Part shown: positions 41,999-55,600 of the stretch, one piece after another
How the letters are laid out: each line of letters starts with the position of its first letter
Position numbering within the stretch: the stretch's first letter is position 1
Assembly: GCA_903632075.3 (NCBI GenBank)
Contig: CAHIKZ030000954.1
Location: forward strand, 2,143,501-2,207,500
From: Acanthosepion pharaonis
Taxonomy: Eukaryota > Mollusca > Cephalopoda > Sepiida > Sepiidae
Length of the DNA stretch: 64,000 nt
Reading direction: 5' to 3'
Notes under the pieces: generated by a model
What the model was told of the DNA's origin: nothing
Databases searched by the model: none
Seen by the model: only the letters and a program-made list of their open reading frames with translations
Position numbers and translations under genes: made by a program

Positions 41999-42747
41999 TA
42001 TAAACACAAGAAAAAATAAATAAAAAGCTTAATTGCAATACCTTGTCAGTTGTCTTTAATGAAACACACACATATATGTATAAACAAAAGTGATGGAAAG
42101 AAAAAGAATCTAAATGAATTGGGTAGATTATATACCCACCACAAAAAAAAACTAAAAATTCCCACAGCATCCCTCATTTGTGTACATGTATAATCACACC
42201 GATGTAATAAATTTAGTCTGATGAAATCCTAAATGGCAAAAAGTTTTCTACATTTTGTCATACATTTTTACCCAAACATATATATATATATATATATATA
42301 TACTAGCATGAAGTCACAAGGCATTGTGACTGAAGGTTTGAGTTTATTGATGTTTTTCAAACCTGCTGATTACACCAGATTATGTGCTCTCTCCCAGAAA
42401 CTATCATTTACTCATCATAATAAAAGTATAAACCACAGGTTTGGTCTGTGGGTGTTGAAAAAAACACAAATGTGAACAAATAAAAATAGCAAAAGGTAAT
42501 TTTTCTGATCTAATAAGGTCACTGCACTTTCCTCAAATGCTAGCATTTTTAATAAGTGTTTATATGTGTGTAAATGTAGCAACGCAAAATGTGCTTATCC
42601 AACAAGTAGCAGATTAGATTATTGCTTAATCTCTTGCTGACATGCTTCAAGCTTTTCATTTGATAGCACTTTATGCAGCCTCAAGTACTAAACAATCGAA
42701 TAATGTAGACGATACAATAGAGGAACTAATATATAGTCATTGGCAGA

Positions 42748-42780
<33 letters not shown>

Positions 42781-43080
42781 TAAAGAGAAAGAACAGTAAG
42801 ATTTATAATCTGGTGTTCTTAATTATTTTTATTTTCAAAAAACAGTACTCAATACAATTCTGTACAGCATAAATATTATAAATTTACTAATTTAAAAATA
42901 TGGTCTCATTGCTACACTGCAATTACCATGTTTCGAAAACAGAAACTAAAATTTTAAATTTAATTATAGAATTAAATTAAAATTCCTAGTACTTTTTCAT
43001 TTTCAAGCAATTTTTGGAATAACTTATTTTGAAATTTACTGAGTTTAAAAGTACATACAATCTTGATATTAGTTGCCAAG

Positions 43081-43139
<59 letters not shown>

Positions 43140-43235
43140 CACACACACATACATCTATATCTATATAGATAACTTTTATTTTTTCACTTGAGCACTTTTT
43201 AATACAACTGTTTCCTGGTCTGATTCAACCATTAA

Positions 43236-43306
<71 letters not shown>

Positions 43307-43620
43307 CCAAAGTAAATCCAGTACCTAAGGTTTAAAATGAAAAAAAAATCTTTCAAAAATAAAATATACTTTCCTGAAACTTTATTTGAGTAATATTAGA
43401 TCATTTAAAGTTTAATTAATCTAATTTGAAGCAAATATTGCTTTTAATTTAAAATATGGCAGAAATGCAATTTTAACACAGAGCCGTTTTTATTAGGTGT
43501 TGACAGATTTATTGATACCTTGACAGCCAAAGGTTTAACTAATTTTTTCTATGGGGACATATTTGTGAAATTTACTTGAGGAATATAATGTGAGTGCCTT
43601 TTTTTGTATAATTTTTAACT
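41999..43620. other. AT-rich with several microsatellites
   Basis: (TA)n at 42281-42302, 42750-42774, 43083-43134 and 43271-43303, and (CT)n at 43240-43270 immediately before the last. No gene, RNA or transposon domain seen. Confidence 0.6.
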
Positions 43621-43699
43621 ACCCAGTACCTTAAAAATTTAGGAAAATATTCAAAAATATTAAACAAAGGACAAGTGTACAAAAAGGAGAATAAATCCT

Positions 43700-46600
43700 T
43701 GTTTCAGATGTGGTAAATTACATCTTGGAAAAGACTCTGTTTAAGAATGCAGAATGTTACAAGTGTGGTAAAACAGGACATATAAATTCACACTGCAAAA
43801 CCAAGACAAGAAAAAAATTCTCACAGGAAGAAATTCATACACAGTACTGTGACAGAAAAAATGGTCACAGAAAACAAAAGGAAATTTGTGAATATCATAA
43901 TAAATAATGTCGATGAGAAAATGCTACTGGACACTGGTAGTGATATTTCAATAATCAGTGAAACCACATGGAAGGAAATTGAAAATCCATTATTAGAAAG
44001 GACTTTCAATGTCACAATTTCAGTTTCTGGTGAGAATTTTTTTTTTTTTTTTTTTTTGAGAAATGACTTGTAATGTCACATTTCATAATAAGCATGTAAA
44101 AACTAAAGCTTATGTATTAAAAAATTCTACAGATTTATTCAGTAGTGACTGGATGGAACAATTAGAACTTTGGGATTTGCTGATAAACATTTATTTTAAA
44201 AACATTAAGTGGACAAGCAACCAATTTAAAACATCAGAGCAAAAATCTTAAAGAAGAATTAAAAAAATGGTTTCCAGATGTTCAGTCAAATGAACTGTGT
44301 CGTGTTCAAAATTCAAGTTCAATGCCAGTATTTGAGCTGAAACAGATTGTATCATTCACAGCATTGGAACAAGTCAACAAAGAGTTAGACAAACTCAAAA
44401 GAATTGGTGTAATAGAAAAAATTAACCATTCAAAATGGGCTGCACCAGCCATGTATGTAAAGAAAAAAAATAATAAATTTGGAGTGGCATGGGTTTCTCT
44501 ATAGGAGTAAACAGTTGTTTAGAAACACATAACTACATATACCAGGTCCAGAGGAATTTTTTTTTAAATTAAACAGCAGAAGAATATTTTCATAGCTAGA
44601 TATCTCTGAAGCATATTTACAAATGTTCAGAATTAATGACCATAAATATGCACATAGGATTATATAAATTTAACTGACTTCCTTTTGGTATAAAAGTGGC
44701 ACCAGCTATTGATACCATTCTTGTAGATTGTGATTTTGCAGCGGACGACATTTTGATCAAAATTGTATCTAAAGAACAACATGTTGGGCATGTGAAAACA
44801 ATTTTGAAAAAACTAAGAGTACACATTCAAGCTCAGTGAAGAAAAATGCAAATTGTTTTTGCCAAAAATTAAATTACTTTGGTCAAATTGATAAAAGTCA
44901 TCAATCAGATCTGTCAAGAATAAGTGCAATTAAAAATATGCTTCCACCAACAAACGTGACTACATTACAAGATTTTCTAAGACTGGCTAATTACTATCAA
45001 ATATATGTACATAATATGAATAATTTGAGTGTTCCACTGAATGATCCTACTTAAAAAGGGAGTAAAGTGGAACTGGATGGTAACTGTCAAATTGTGTTTG
45101 ATGAAATAAAAAAAAAAAAGACATGTCAGATTTATCATTCATACACTATGATCCAAAAGCAGAAATTGTAGTAGCATCAGCTCCTAGTGAGTATGGTACT
45201 GGAGCGGTGATTTTACACAAATATGATGATGGTAAAATGACAGCCTTCACTCATGTTTCATGCTTGTTTCTACCAGCAAAGAAAAATTACATCCAGATAG
45301 CAAAAGCGACTCCAACAATTATATTTGCTATGAAGAAATTTCATAAATTTATTCATGGAAGAAATTTTAGGTTGCAAACAGACTACAGACCTTTATTAAC
45401 CATATATGGTTCAAAGAAAGGAATAGCTATGCATATAGCTAATAGACTACAATGCTGGGTTACCATCTTATTAAACTATGATTTTATGCTGGAGTAACAA
45501 CCATTTAGAACATGTAGATGGATTATCAAGATTAATAATAAAAATGCAGAACCAGTTGAGGACATGATCATTGCAGCACTAAAAAGCAAATTGGAAATAA
45601 AAAAACATTTTTGCAATGTAGTACAAGAGTTTCCAGTTACTCTGGAAGAAATAAAAGAATAAACAAGAAAATGATGTCTTTATTACAGAAATAAAAAAGC
45701 AATTGAAAGAAAGTAACAAAGAAATTCAGGCTTAAACGCTTACTCACTATTCAACGGTGTAGTAATGTTCAGGCAAAGGGTTGTAATACCTATTGCATTA
45801 CAGAAGTGAATATTGAAGGATTTTCATAGAAACATCCTGATATTTCATGAATGAAATCTCTGATGAGACATTTCAAATATTGGACCAGAATGGACCAAGA
45901 TATTGAAAAAATAGTGAAAGCTGGCAGCAAAATTACATATCATAAAGTTAGAACCTTGATCAAAGCCAGACATGCTGTGGTCAAAACTGCATATAGATTT
46001 TGCAAGCCCTATGAATAGATCACATTATCTTGTGGTAGTTGATAGTTTCACTAAATGGCCAGAAATTTATAAGTGCAAAAATCCAACATCTTCAGTGACA
46101 GTGAATTTCTTGCATGAACTGTTTGCAAGATATGGCATACCAGATACCATAGTATCGGATGACGGAATGCAATTCACAAGTAAAGAATTCAAAGACTTTT
46201 GTAAGATGTTCTCCATTGAGCATATTACGACCCCACCATATTACCCATGGTGAAACAAACAAGCAGAACAGTTTATGGAAACATTGAGCATTGAAGAAAG
46301 CAAGTCTTAAGAAAATAAATGAGAAAGCACTTCAAAATTTTCTGAGAGTTTACCATATAAGACCTAACCCCAATACACCATCAAGCATGTCGCCAGCAGA
46401 ATTAATGTTTACTAGAAAAGTAAAATTAGTGTTTAACAAGTTATTACCAAGTCGAAAAACACAAATGGCTTACAAAAACAACACCAAAAGTTTCAAGTTT
46501 GGCAATAAATTGTTCTTTAGAGCTTATAAGGAAGGAAGGTGAAGAAATGTGGGAGGATGACATAATATCAGCAAGAATCGGGGAAGTTGATTTACATGGC

Positions 46601-46800
46601 AAAAGGGAAAAAATTTGAACTTGAAAGGCATCATCATCAACAGGTTCATTGGTGAAAAACCTAAAAAAAAAATGCTATATGATGTTTTCGATGTGGCAGC
46701 CCCACAAGAAATCATAGAAACTACAATGACAAGTTCCAGAAAAAGAAAATGTACTGAAGAACTGCAAGTGGCTGAAACATTACTTATATTATAAGCACTA
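43700..46800 (+). pseudogene. Ty3/gypsy gag-pol remnant without visible LTRs
   Basis: Domains in order: CCHC knuckle CYKCGKTGHINSHC at 43757-43799; protease with LLDTGSDISII near 43922-43955; RT start KRIGVIEKINHSKWAAPAMY at 44395-44456; the RT catalytic box reads AADDILI near 44738-44758 with the aromatic residue lost; RNase H near 45123-45450 reads SAPSEYGTGAVILHKY, the first aspartate replaced; integrase at 45972-46253 with KLHIDFASPMNRSHYLVVVD and TIVSDDGMQFTSKEFKDF, a stop just before QAEQF; the C-terminal frame 46291-46542 has MSPAELMFTRK. At least ten stops or frameshifts. No terminal repeats or TSD were found, so it is an old, eroded copy of a different lineage from 22441-27005. Confidence 0.88.
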
Positions 46801-46813
46801 CAAGGCACATTTT

Positions 46814-46821
<8 letters not shown>

Positions 46822-46881
<60 letters not shown>
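46822..46881. repeat. (TA)n(GT)n microsatellite
   Basis: TA block to about 46847, then GT to 46881. Confidence 0.95.
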
Positions 46882-46883
<2 letters not shown>

Positions 46884-49257
46884 ACGTGTACATACATACA
46901 CACCAAACCAGGCATATACATATATGGGAACCTTTTTTGTTTTTTTGTATACTTGTACATACATGTACATATATTCATGACGACACATATATATCTGTGT
47001 ATACATATATACACACTGTATATACACCCTACCATTGTAGGATTATTTAATGTCAAAATGTGTATGGGGCACTTAGGAACAAATTCACTATTCATTATTT
47101 ATGGTCAGCTGGAGTAAATCTTGATAAACATTATTCAATACTGAAGTAGTTATTTAGTTAAGTTGGTTGATTTTTGTCATATTTTGACTGTTGTTGGATT
47201 ACAAATTTTGTATGTGGCCCCTCGTGACTACTCAGTCATACTGATCAATCAGTGCTTCTGAATTTAGAGACGCCTTTCTCAATTATTTTCCCTATGAAGT
47301 TTAAAGTGATCAGTCTTCCCTATTATTTTATGCATAAAAAGAGATTCCCAAGTGCATTAGTGTGAAGTGAATATAACAGTCTTAGATGGAGTTTGAACTC
47401 GGCCTGCCAATTCCATTTTTATGCCTGAATAACCATTTCATCACATCATACTATATGATATTGAGTTAAAAAAGATTGAAATTTAAAAATATTTGCTAAA
47501 AAGCAAGAAGACAGTTTTAAATACATTTTGTAATTGAATTTTTTTTATTCCTTTTTATGTTAATTTCTGTTCTATTTTATTTTAATTTTTTAAAACGATT
47601 TTTTTGTAAACAGCTTATTTGCAATATTATACTGGGTAAAAAAAATTTTCTTTTTTGTTTAATTTTTGCAAAAGGGAAGATTACTTCTTTAATTGCATCT
47701 TCTGATTTGATGAGCTTCTTCTTTTTTTTATTTTTTTTTTGTTTCTGCTGCCTTCCAACTTGGAAAATGTTTGGCATGCTTTTCCTCTTGAGAACGATCC
47801 ATGGATTCTAAGTACCAGATGATAGCAACTTACATTTTCTACCAAAAACTACCTGAAGGTCTTTTTACTTCCAGGTTTGCTTGTCAGAATTAATAAGGAT
47901 ATTAAGTATCTCGTCCGTTCGAATTTCTGATTGGTCGGTACCTTGTCATATCTGTAGAATTGAAATGCTTCACTCAAGAACTGAAGTACACCATTCAACT
48001 CTGATGCGGAAAGATTGGAAATGCTAATATGAGACTCAAAAATACAAAAAAACAAGTAAACCAAATTGAAAATATAACCAGGGCTGCTGTTATCACTGAT
48101 TAACTGGTACCTTTCAAAAAGGCATGAATCCAACTCCCCATGGAAGTTTTTTTTTTATGTTACTAGATATCTGAATCATAGTCATTTTTTCCTCTTAATT
48201 TTATACTATTGTTCACCTGATACAAGAGGATATGTAGAAGGACAAAAAGAAAGTATCATGCAGAGAGGTATTCCAAAGTGAGGTCATGGTAGATAAATAC
48301 AGTTGTGCGTACTGAGGGGTTAAATCATGTTTCTTGACTTAACAATCTGTTGACATGTCAGTATTTTAAGAGAGATTATGTCACTTTTCTTATAATTATC
48401 TGTTTATTGTCATAGGTCCAAAAGTACAGAGGGCAACATTAAAAATTTATTAGTAAGTCCTTGTAATTTACATAAGTAAATTATTTAAACAGGGTTGTAA
48501 CTACTTGTGAATTATTTCAATAGTAAATTTCTAGAAATGTAATTCTACAGTAAAAATATTTATTACATGTGCATCAAAGATATTAGTATATTTTTTTAAA
48601 TATAAATTTCTAAAAGACTGACCAGTGACATAATATTTTTTTTTTTAATTTATTCAATTTGCTTCTAGTCACAAAGTTCTATTTTTAATTGAAAATAACA
48701 CTTTGCCTGTGTATTTATAAGGAAAATTAAGTAAATCCATTGAGAATAAAATTAGTTGGTGGTATCCTGATAAAATATGGTATTTATAATGAAATTAATC
48801 TTATAAGTCTGAGAAATGAATTGATTATTTGCTAAAGACTAATCCCTTTTAACCCACTCTGTGGATTTGTCAAAAATAGATCACTCCTATGAGCAGGTTT
48901 AAGTTATCCATGCAGTGTCAACTTGAATTCGCAGAAAAATTCAAATTGTTATATATAGGATATTAAAGAGACAAAGAAATGATAGGAAGATGTGGGGAGC
49001 CATGATTACCCATGTCCTGAAGGGACACAACACATAAAATTACTCTCAGCTTACAGTATGGATTAAGGCAATCGCTTGTCAGCAGATACTTGAAAAAAAA
49101 CATTAATTTTGATTAATATGTGTGGAATTGCTTTTCATGCATCATATATCAGCATAAATACATTAAAATTCAGGTATAAATAAATGTATCAGTGAAGACA
49201 ATATTGATAAAAGAAATGAAAAGAGGAAAGTCTTTTATGCCAATTGACAAACTTTAT
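46882..49257. other. No gene recognised
   Basis: AT-rich. 47390-47440 (gagtttgaactcggcctgcc) resembles a minus-strand B-box of a tRNA-like SINE. A 94-codon minus frame at 47849-48133 has no recognisable domain. No splice-bounded exon was found. Confidence 0.4.
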
Positions 49258-49375
49258 GAAGAAGGCAAGTTTGTTTCTGGTGCATGTCTAGAGTGAAGTT
49301 TATTTCTGGCACATTTCTAGAGTGAAGTTTATTTCTGGCGTATGTCTAGAATGAAGTTTGTTTCTGGTGCATTTG
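49258..49375 (+). repeat. 29-bp minisatellite, about four units
   Basis: Unit agtttatttctggcacatgt plus ctagagtga, at 49267, 49296, 49325 and 49354, with 1-4 changes between units. Confidence 0.9.
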
Positions 49376-49671
49376 GTTTGCAAAGCATTTTCCTGTGTAT
49401 ACATTTTTGTGGAGTACTTTCTTAAATGAAGTCTTTTTTAACAGGGCCCTTGAATTAAGCTTTTTTTTTTAAGGCTGTTTTGCAAATTCAGCCAGTTCTA
49501 AGCAGCTGCCTTACTTATTAGACTACAGAGACCAATTATTTAATCTATTATTCTGAGAATTTTAATAATTATTATCCAGTGATACCTCTAAATCACCATC
49601 CAGCGATTTCATGCAATTAAATGTTGAACAGAGCCAGTACCCTGTTAAACTCCTATATGACAGTGAATCTC
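49376..49671. other. No gene seen
   Basis: No feature supported. Confidence 0.4.
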
Positions 49672-49800
49672 CTCACAAATGAAGAAATGACTTGAAGCAA
49701 CAGAAATGTGGTTCTACAGAAGGATGCTGAGAATACCCTGAAATGAACATGTCAGCAATGACAAAGTTTTAAAGAAAATGAACATAAAATGTACACTTAT
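49672..49800 (+). repeat. RTE-like LINE fragment
   Basis: Reads EATEMWFYRRMLRIP, stop, EHVSNDKVLKKM, the same protein block as 15676-15894. Confidence 0.8.
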
Positions 49801-49804
49801 ACTT

Positions 49805-50400
49805 TTTTTTTTAATTGGTATCACCCCAAGCAAGGTAGTAAAGCCACTAAAACAAGGGGTTACAGGGTGTTAAAGAATTAGGAGTAGAAACATTAATAAT
49901 GAGCAGAAAGAGAAAAGAGTAATCAGGAGAACAGTAGATAGCATTTGACGGTGCATTTAAATTTTTGCGGATTAAATTTGGCTAAAAAGCATGGAGCCGG
50001 AAGGGAGTCTCACAAGCAAAAAGTGTGAGAAAAGAAGCTGGACCATATGTGGCAGCAATATTCTAAGAATGGTAGACTTATAGATATCTGAGATAGATTC
50101 TGGTGTAAATGGTTATGTCATCAGCATAGGTGGCAAGTTGAGAGCTGATGTCATTGGGAAGGCCATTAATCAAAATTAAAAACTGAGTAAGACCAAGAAT
50201 AGAGCCCTGGAGTACACTCGCATAAGTATGGAAAGATCTAAACGAGTGGCCATTCAGAATGACTTTCATTTCGCAATTTGATAGGAAAGACTGTATCAGT
50301 TCAAAAAAAATGTCCAGAGACACTGTAACTTATCAGCTTGTGGAGAAGACCTGAATGTTAGACACGGTCAAAGGCTTTTGGGATGTCCAATGCTACAACC
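49805..50400 (-). pseudogene. Jockey-like LINE with internal deletion
   Basis: Minus strand from 50400: VVALDIPKAFDRV, then 50323-50078 with ELIQSFLSNCEMKVILNGHS, SVLQGSILGLTQFLILINGL and YADDITIYTR. Immediately after YADD the sequence jumps to residues that lie about 100-150 codons further on (ESI.QIYKSTI, CCHIW), so the middle is deleted. The 3' tail with caccccaagcaaggtagtaa and the T-tract at 49803-49813 (A-tail on the minus strand) is kept. Confidence 0.85.
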
Positions 50401-52119
50401 TGGGCTTCGACCTGCCTCTCTACATTCTACCAAAGTCTTTGGGCTCCTAATAACCAATAGGAAGCAGCAACCAGCAAACTACTAACCTGGTACCATCACA
50501 ATGGAAAGTCACAGCCACAGGTTAGTCCAATCACCAAAAAGTTAAAACAGTTAAATCATTGTGACTCAACTAGAAGAAAGAAAATAACCAGTAAACCATA
50601 TTCTGAACAGGAATCAAGGGACAAACCTTTACTCCTGTTCAATAAACATGGAAGGAGTTCAAACCAGACAATAGCTGAGCCTACCTACTCCTATTAACCT
50701 GTTTTTTAAAAAAAAGCACATAAAATACAAATGGTTTAAATTATGACATAGTTCTGATGTCGACTAAGCACATTGGCAAGGAGCTGAAGTGAGAAGTTTA
50801 ATAATTAATAGCAATGGAGAAAAGTGAATACAGGACAAAGAAGAAAGGAGAAGTGAAAACATCAACAAAAAAAACAAAAATTAAATTAAAAAATTTACCA
50901 TCAGCAAAATGGCAAAAGGTATTATAAGTTACTTACAAGAGAGTCATCAGTTGCTTCTTTCCAATATTTAAATTGGACATTTTTTTTACAGACAGAGCAG
51001 ACTGACTTAATTTTAATGATGCTTTGGTAAAATTACAGTGACTTTAAAATGAATTTCCATGGCCAAAAGCATACGACTCTCACTTGGGATGGGTGGTGAT
51101 GGTGCAGGGGAGTTGAAGGGTTTATTTTTTTTAATGATCTACCTACCTTTCTTTTTTTTTTTTTTTACAAATGACAAACTTGAAATTATATATAACCAAT
51201 TTGTGACTGGTAGGGATAATTCCAAGGTGGATATTAATCCAAGGAGAGCTCAATGTAGACTACAGAGCATTATAATAATAATAACGAAAACCTTAAAGAT
51301 TACTTTTGGTTATAATTTATTTCATGAATATCTATATATTCATCTCTTCAGACCAAAATCTTTTAGTAAATGGAGACAATTTCCCCAGGACTGATATACT
51401 AGATTGACAGTGGGAAGAGAAAGCAAGAGAGAAGAGACAAAAGTAACAGATGGTCAAGTTCTTTTAAAAAGTGACATAGAGAGAGGGTAAGGAAAGAAAA
51501 GGGAAGAAGGAAGAAATGAATGGGTAGTAGCAAGCCTAAAATAGACTGACATGGTCAAAAATTTTTCCTTAAACTTTGTACATCAGGTTATACAGTAAAT
51601 ATGGCCTGTTATTTTAAGCAGGACAAATCAACACAATTCTAAATTAGTCTAATAAAAGGACCCCTAATACAAATAACAAAAATTACAATGATGATAATAA
51701 TATCAAATATAAATTAAGGAATTTTAAATACAGATAAATAATAAGAAAGTAAAGATAAACATAAAAAACTGAGGAAGATGATGTATGGACAGTCATAGAA
51801 AGAAACATGCAAAAAAACACAAAACCATGTAATACGCAATATAAACATGCATCCACACATATACATATACATATATACATCCATACACATGAATATATTT
51901 ACACCCATATGTGCTAGCACCCATATAAATAAATCAATACTTCAAGTGTGCATCCCTCCCCGCAAAAAAATGTTTTTAGGGAATTTTAAATTTGTTTTTA
52001 TGTCTACACTTGAAAATCACTTTGTTCCTTTGATTTAAATATGGGTTTGATTATTGCAATAGTCAAATACAGAAATTTAACAACTGGTTAGCATTTTTTT
52101 GTGAGGCATACTGCTGCTG
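50401..52119. other. No gene recognised
   Basis: Mixed AT-rich sequence. The 111-codon plus frame at 51059-51394 has no domain. (ATAC)n-like sequence is present near 51858-51880. Confidence 0.4.
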
Positions 52120-52522
52120 TATGTGATAGGCGACAATAAACTATAAAACTTAAAATTGATTTCTGCATTTAAATATTGCATGAATATTTGAGCTTACCTT
52201 TTAAAAGTTCAATGATAATTCTTCTGCTGTCACTTAATTTAAAGTCAATTTAATGTACGTAGGTCCTTACTGTCCATACAAATAATTATTTTTATTTCAT
52301 GGGTGACTTTCACTGGATTTCACAATTATTTCAATTATTCCCAAATTTATTTCCAAGTTATAAAAATTGTTATCGGACAAAAAAATATGTTGCAAAATGT
52401 CACGTAAAAAAATTGCCAAAATCAATCACAGTAATGAAAAATTGGAAATCCAAAATTTCTATAACATGAGCTATTGAAAGTTAGAGTTGTGTCCCTTTAA
52501 TTGAAAAAGTCTGACACTGTGA
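52120..52522 (-). repeat. Dispersed repeat C, minus-strand copy
   Basis: The reverse complement is collinear with 13866-14310 (gtcacccatgaaataaaaat, aagttataaaaattgttatc, cattactgtgattga). Its 5' end extends to the part seen at 2160-2222. Confidence 0.85.
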
Positions 52523-52693
52523 CATTTGCATTTATTATATAGATTTAATATTTTTAATTAATAATACATTTTTTTCATGAGTGAATATTACATTAACAAT
52601 TTTTTATAACAATGACTTTTTTTCCCAAATAAAAGTCCTATTGTTCTAATGTTTACCCAGATGCTATAGGCCTTCAGTACTAGTACCTTAACT

Positions 52694-55600
52694 CAGGTGT
52701 GTCAAACTGGCAGCCTGCTGGCTGTATGCGGCCTTTTACTTGCATCTTGGCAGCCCTCACAAAAGTTTCTATAGCCTTGGTATATTGAGAATTTTGTCTA
52801 TGTTGGTAATGCAAATTATTAAAAGCAATGGGATTTTTTTTTCACTTGGTATGATTAGATTGTTTATTCTATCTCAATGGTTTTTGTTTTCAAATGTCAG
52901 TGACTATTTTTAACTTCCAGTTAATCATGTGATCATCCTTGACAACTAATTAAGAACAAATGTAAAGTGAAAATATTCATAATTTTGTAATATTTTGCCT
53001 TAAAAATGTTGAATTCTACTCCATCTTGTAAAAAGAAAAAATTAGCTGAAGAAGGACATGTGTTTCAAGAAAAGTGGGATTACAGTAATTTTGTATGACT
53101 GTTAATGGAAAGATAAACTGTTTGATTTGCAACCACTGCATTGCAACACCAAAGACATTATGAAACAAACTCATCTCATGATAAATATGGAGGAGATATG
53201 TATGTTTCAAAGGTGAAGGAATTCAAGGTTAAGTTAACACAGCAACAGAGTTACTTTATAACTGAGAGGCAATGTTAGTTCTGTTAGGGCAAGCTTTGAG
53301 CTCTGCAAAATGATTACCATCAGTAGAAAATCTTACAGTGAAACAGATTTCATAAAGCGATGTCTTGTAATAACAGCTGAAATTGTGTCCAAAAAGTCAC
53401 ACTAATTTCAAGACATTTCATTAAGCAGGAACACTGTTGCTGAAGGCATTGATAAAATGGCAGGTGATTTGAGTCGACAGTTGAAGACTTTTTTTATCAA
53501 GTTTTAAGCATTTTTCTATTGCTCGGGATGAGACTGTTGACATAGCTGGAATAACACAGCTTGCCGTTTTCATCAGGGCTTGTGACAATGAATTTCAAAT
53601 TTATGAAGAACTAATTGAACTGGTTCCAATGCATGATACTACAAGCCAGGACATTTTTTAATAAGTTGAACAGCTTCTCCATGAGTATGGCCTTGGTTTG
53701 AGTAAACTTGTGTGTTTATCTACTGACGGTGCTGCAAATATGGTTGGGAGACATAATGATTTTAAAATTTGATCATATGTTTTGTCACAAAAACAGTGAC
53801 GTATATCAGAAGTCATGCTCTGCATCACCATCAGTTTAGCCAGTTATTGGAAGACGTGAATAATCAGTTCACAAATTTCCCATTCTACACAGAAGTTTGG
53901 TGGCTTTCACATCATAAGGTACTGAAGAGATTTTTTATTGTAACACTAGCAGTAGAGCCCGGCGTTGCCCGGGGATATAACAGTAAGAGATAGATCAAGT
54001 ATCCACCATCATAAAGACTGAAAAATAAAATTGACAAAGATTATTGTTTAAGGTTGACGGACACGCATGCCTTAATTAGTTTTTTTTTTTTTTTTTTTTT
54101 TTACGAATTGGTCAAACCCAAAACTCAAACAAAAACATTGTTTTCAATCGTTATGAGTCTCCTGATTGAATAATTTTATAAACAATTGTCTTGTAAATGG
54201 AATTTTTAAAGCATTCTGAATATAAAAATAAAGAAAAAAGTGTGCAAGACAATAAGAAACACTACATGCCAAAAAAAAAAAGTGAAGTTTTGTTAAAATC
54301 GGTTGAAAAATGTAGGTAGCCTTTCTGTAATCTTTTAGTTTTACAATTTATCATTTTTACTTATTGAATACAGTAAAAAAAATTGCATATTTTGCTTGTG
54401 GTGATTCATAATTAGAATTCTGATTTGAATATATTTTCCACTCGTTGTTTCTAATACAAAAAATATTAACTTTATTTGGGTTTATTAATTATGATCTAAC
54501 AAATCTTATTCATTTAGTAGCCTTTCGGTAATAATAATCTTTTACAATTTATGATTTTTACTTATTGAAAACATTAAAAAAATTGGACACCATGTGTATT
54601 TAAAGTAGTTTCCCGTTCCGGTTATTATTTTTAGTTAGGACTTGTGTGTTTAGATTTCATTATCTTTCCCTAAAGATAAAGAATTTATTTCGATGTTTGT
54701 ATTCGTAGAGATCGTTAGATTATTGTTTAAGGTTGACGGACACGCATGTCTTAATTAGTTTTTTTTTTGTTTTTTGTTTTTTATGAATTGGTCAAACCCA
54801 AACTCAAACAAAAACATTGTTTTCAATCATTATGAGTCTCCCAATTGAATAGAATTTTATTATAAATAATTGTCTTGTAAATGGAATTTTTAAAGCATTC
54901 TGAATGTTAAAAAAAAAGAAAAAAGTGTACAAGAGAATAAGAAACACTACCTGCCAAAAAAAAAGAAAGAAAAAAAGTGAAGTTTTATTTCATCGGCTGA
55001 AAAATATAGGAAATCCGCTCCCATATTTAAAGGAACCCACACACACAAACAACCCGATGTGAGTTGTCCCCCTTCCATTTTCATGATGTCTCTTAATCGT
55101 GTTTTCAAATTGATTTTGTGCAAAAACAATTATATTTTTCCCATTTTTGGCGCTGTTAGAACCACCACAAGGTAATTTTATGTAGTCCTGTGAAGTTTTG
55201 TTGAAATCGGTTGAAAAATGTAGGAAATCCGATCCAATATATAAACGTTACAGACACACACACACACAATTTGCGTTTTATAATAAGTAAGATAAAATTG
55301 TTATATTTTTGGAGATGAAGGGTCAAAGCACAGATGAATTGAAAGATGAAAGCAGACTCCAAGATCTAGCTTTTTCAGTGGATATTACTGCCCAATTAAG
55401 TGACCTTAATTTGAAATTACAAGGTAAAAATAATCTCATCACTCAGTTATATGATGATATCAACTGTTTCATTGCAAAATTAGCTTTATTGAAGTCACAA
55501 TTGTCACATGAAAACTTGATTCATTTTCCTATTTGCAAGGAGTTGAAAAAAACTGCCGATACTGAGTCTGTATTTATCTTTACTAAGTATGACAATTACC

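Noticed and set aside
47849..48133. 94-codon minus-strand frame with balanced composition
   Set aside because: No recognisable domain or splice context; possibly old repeat, not enough to call a gene.
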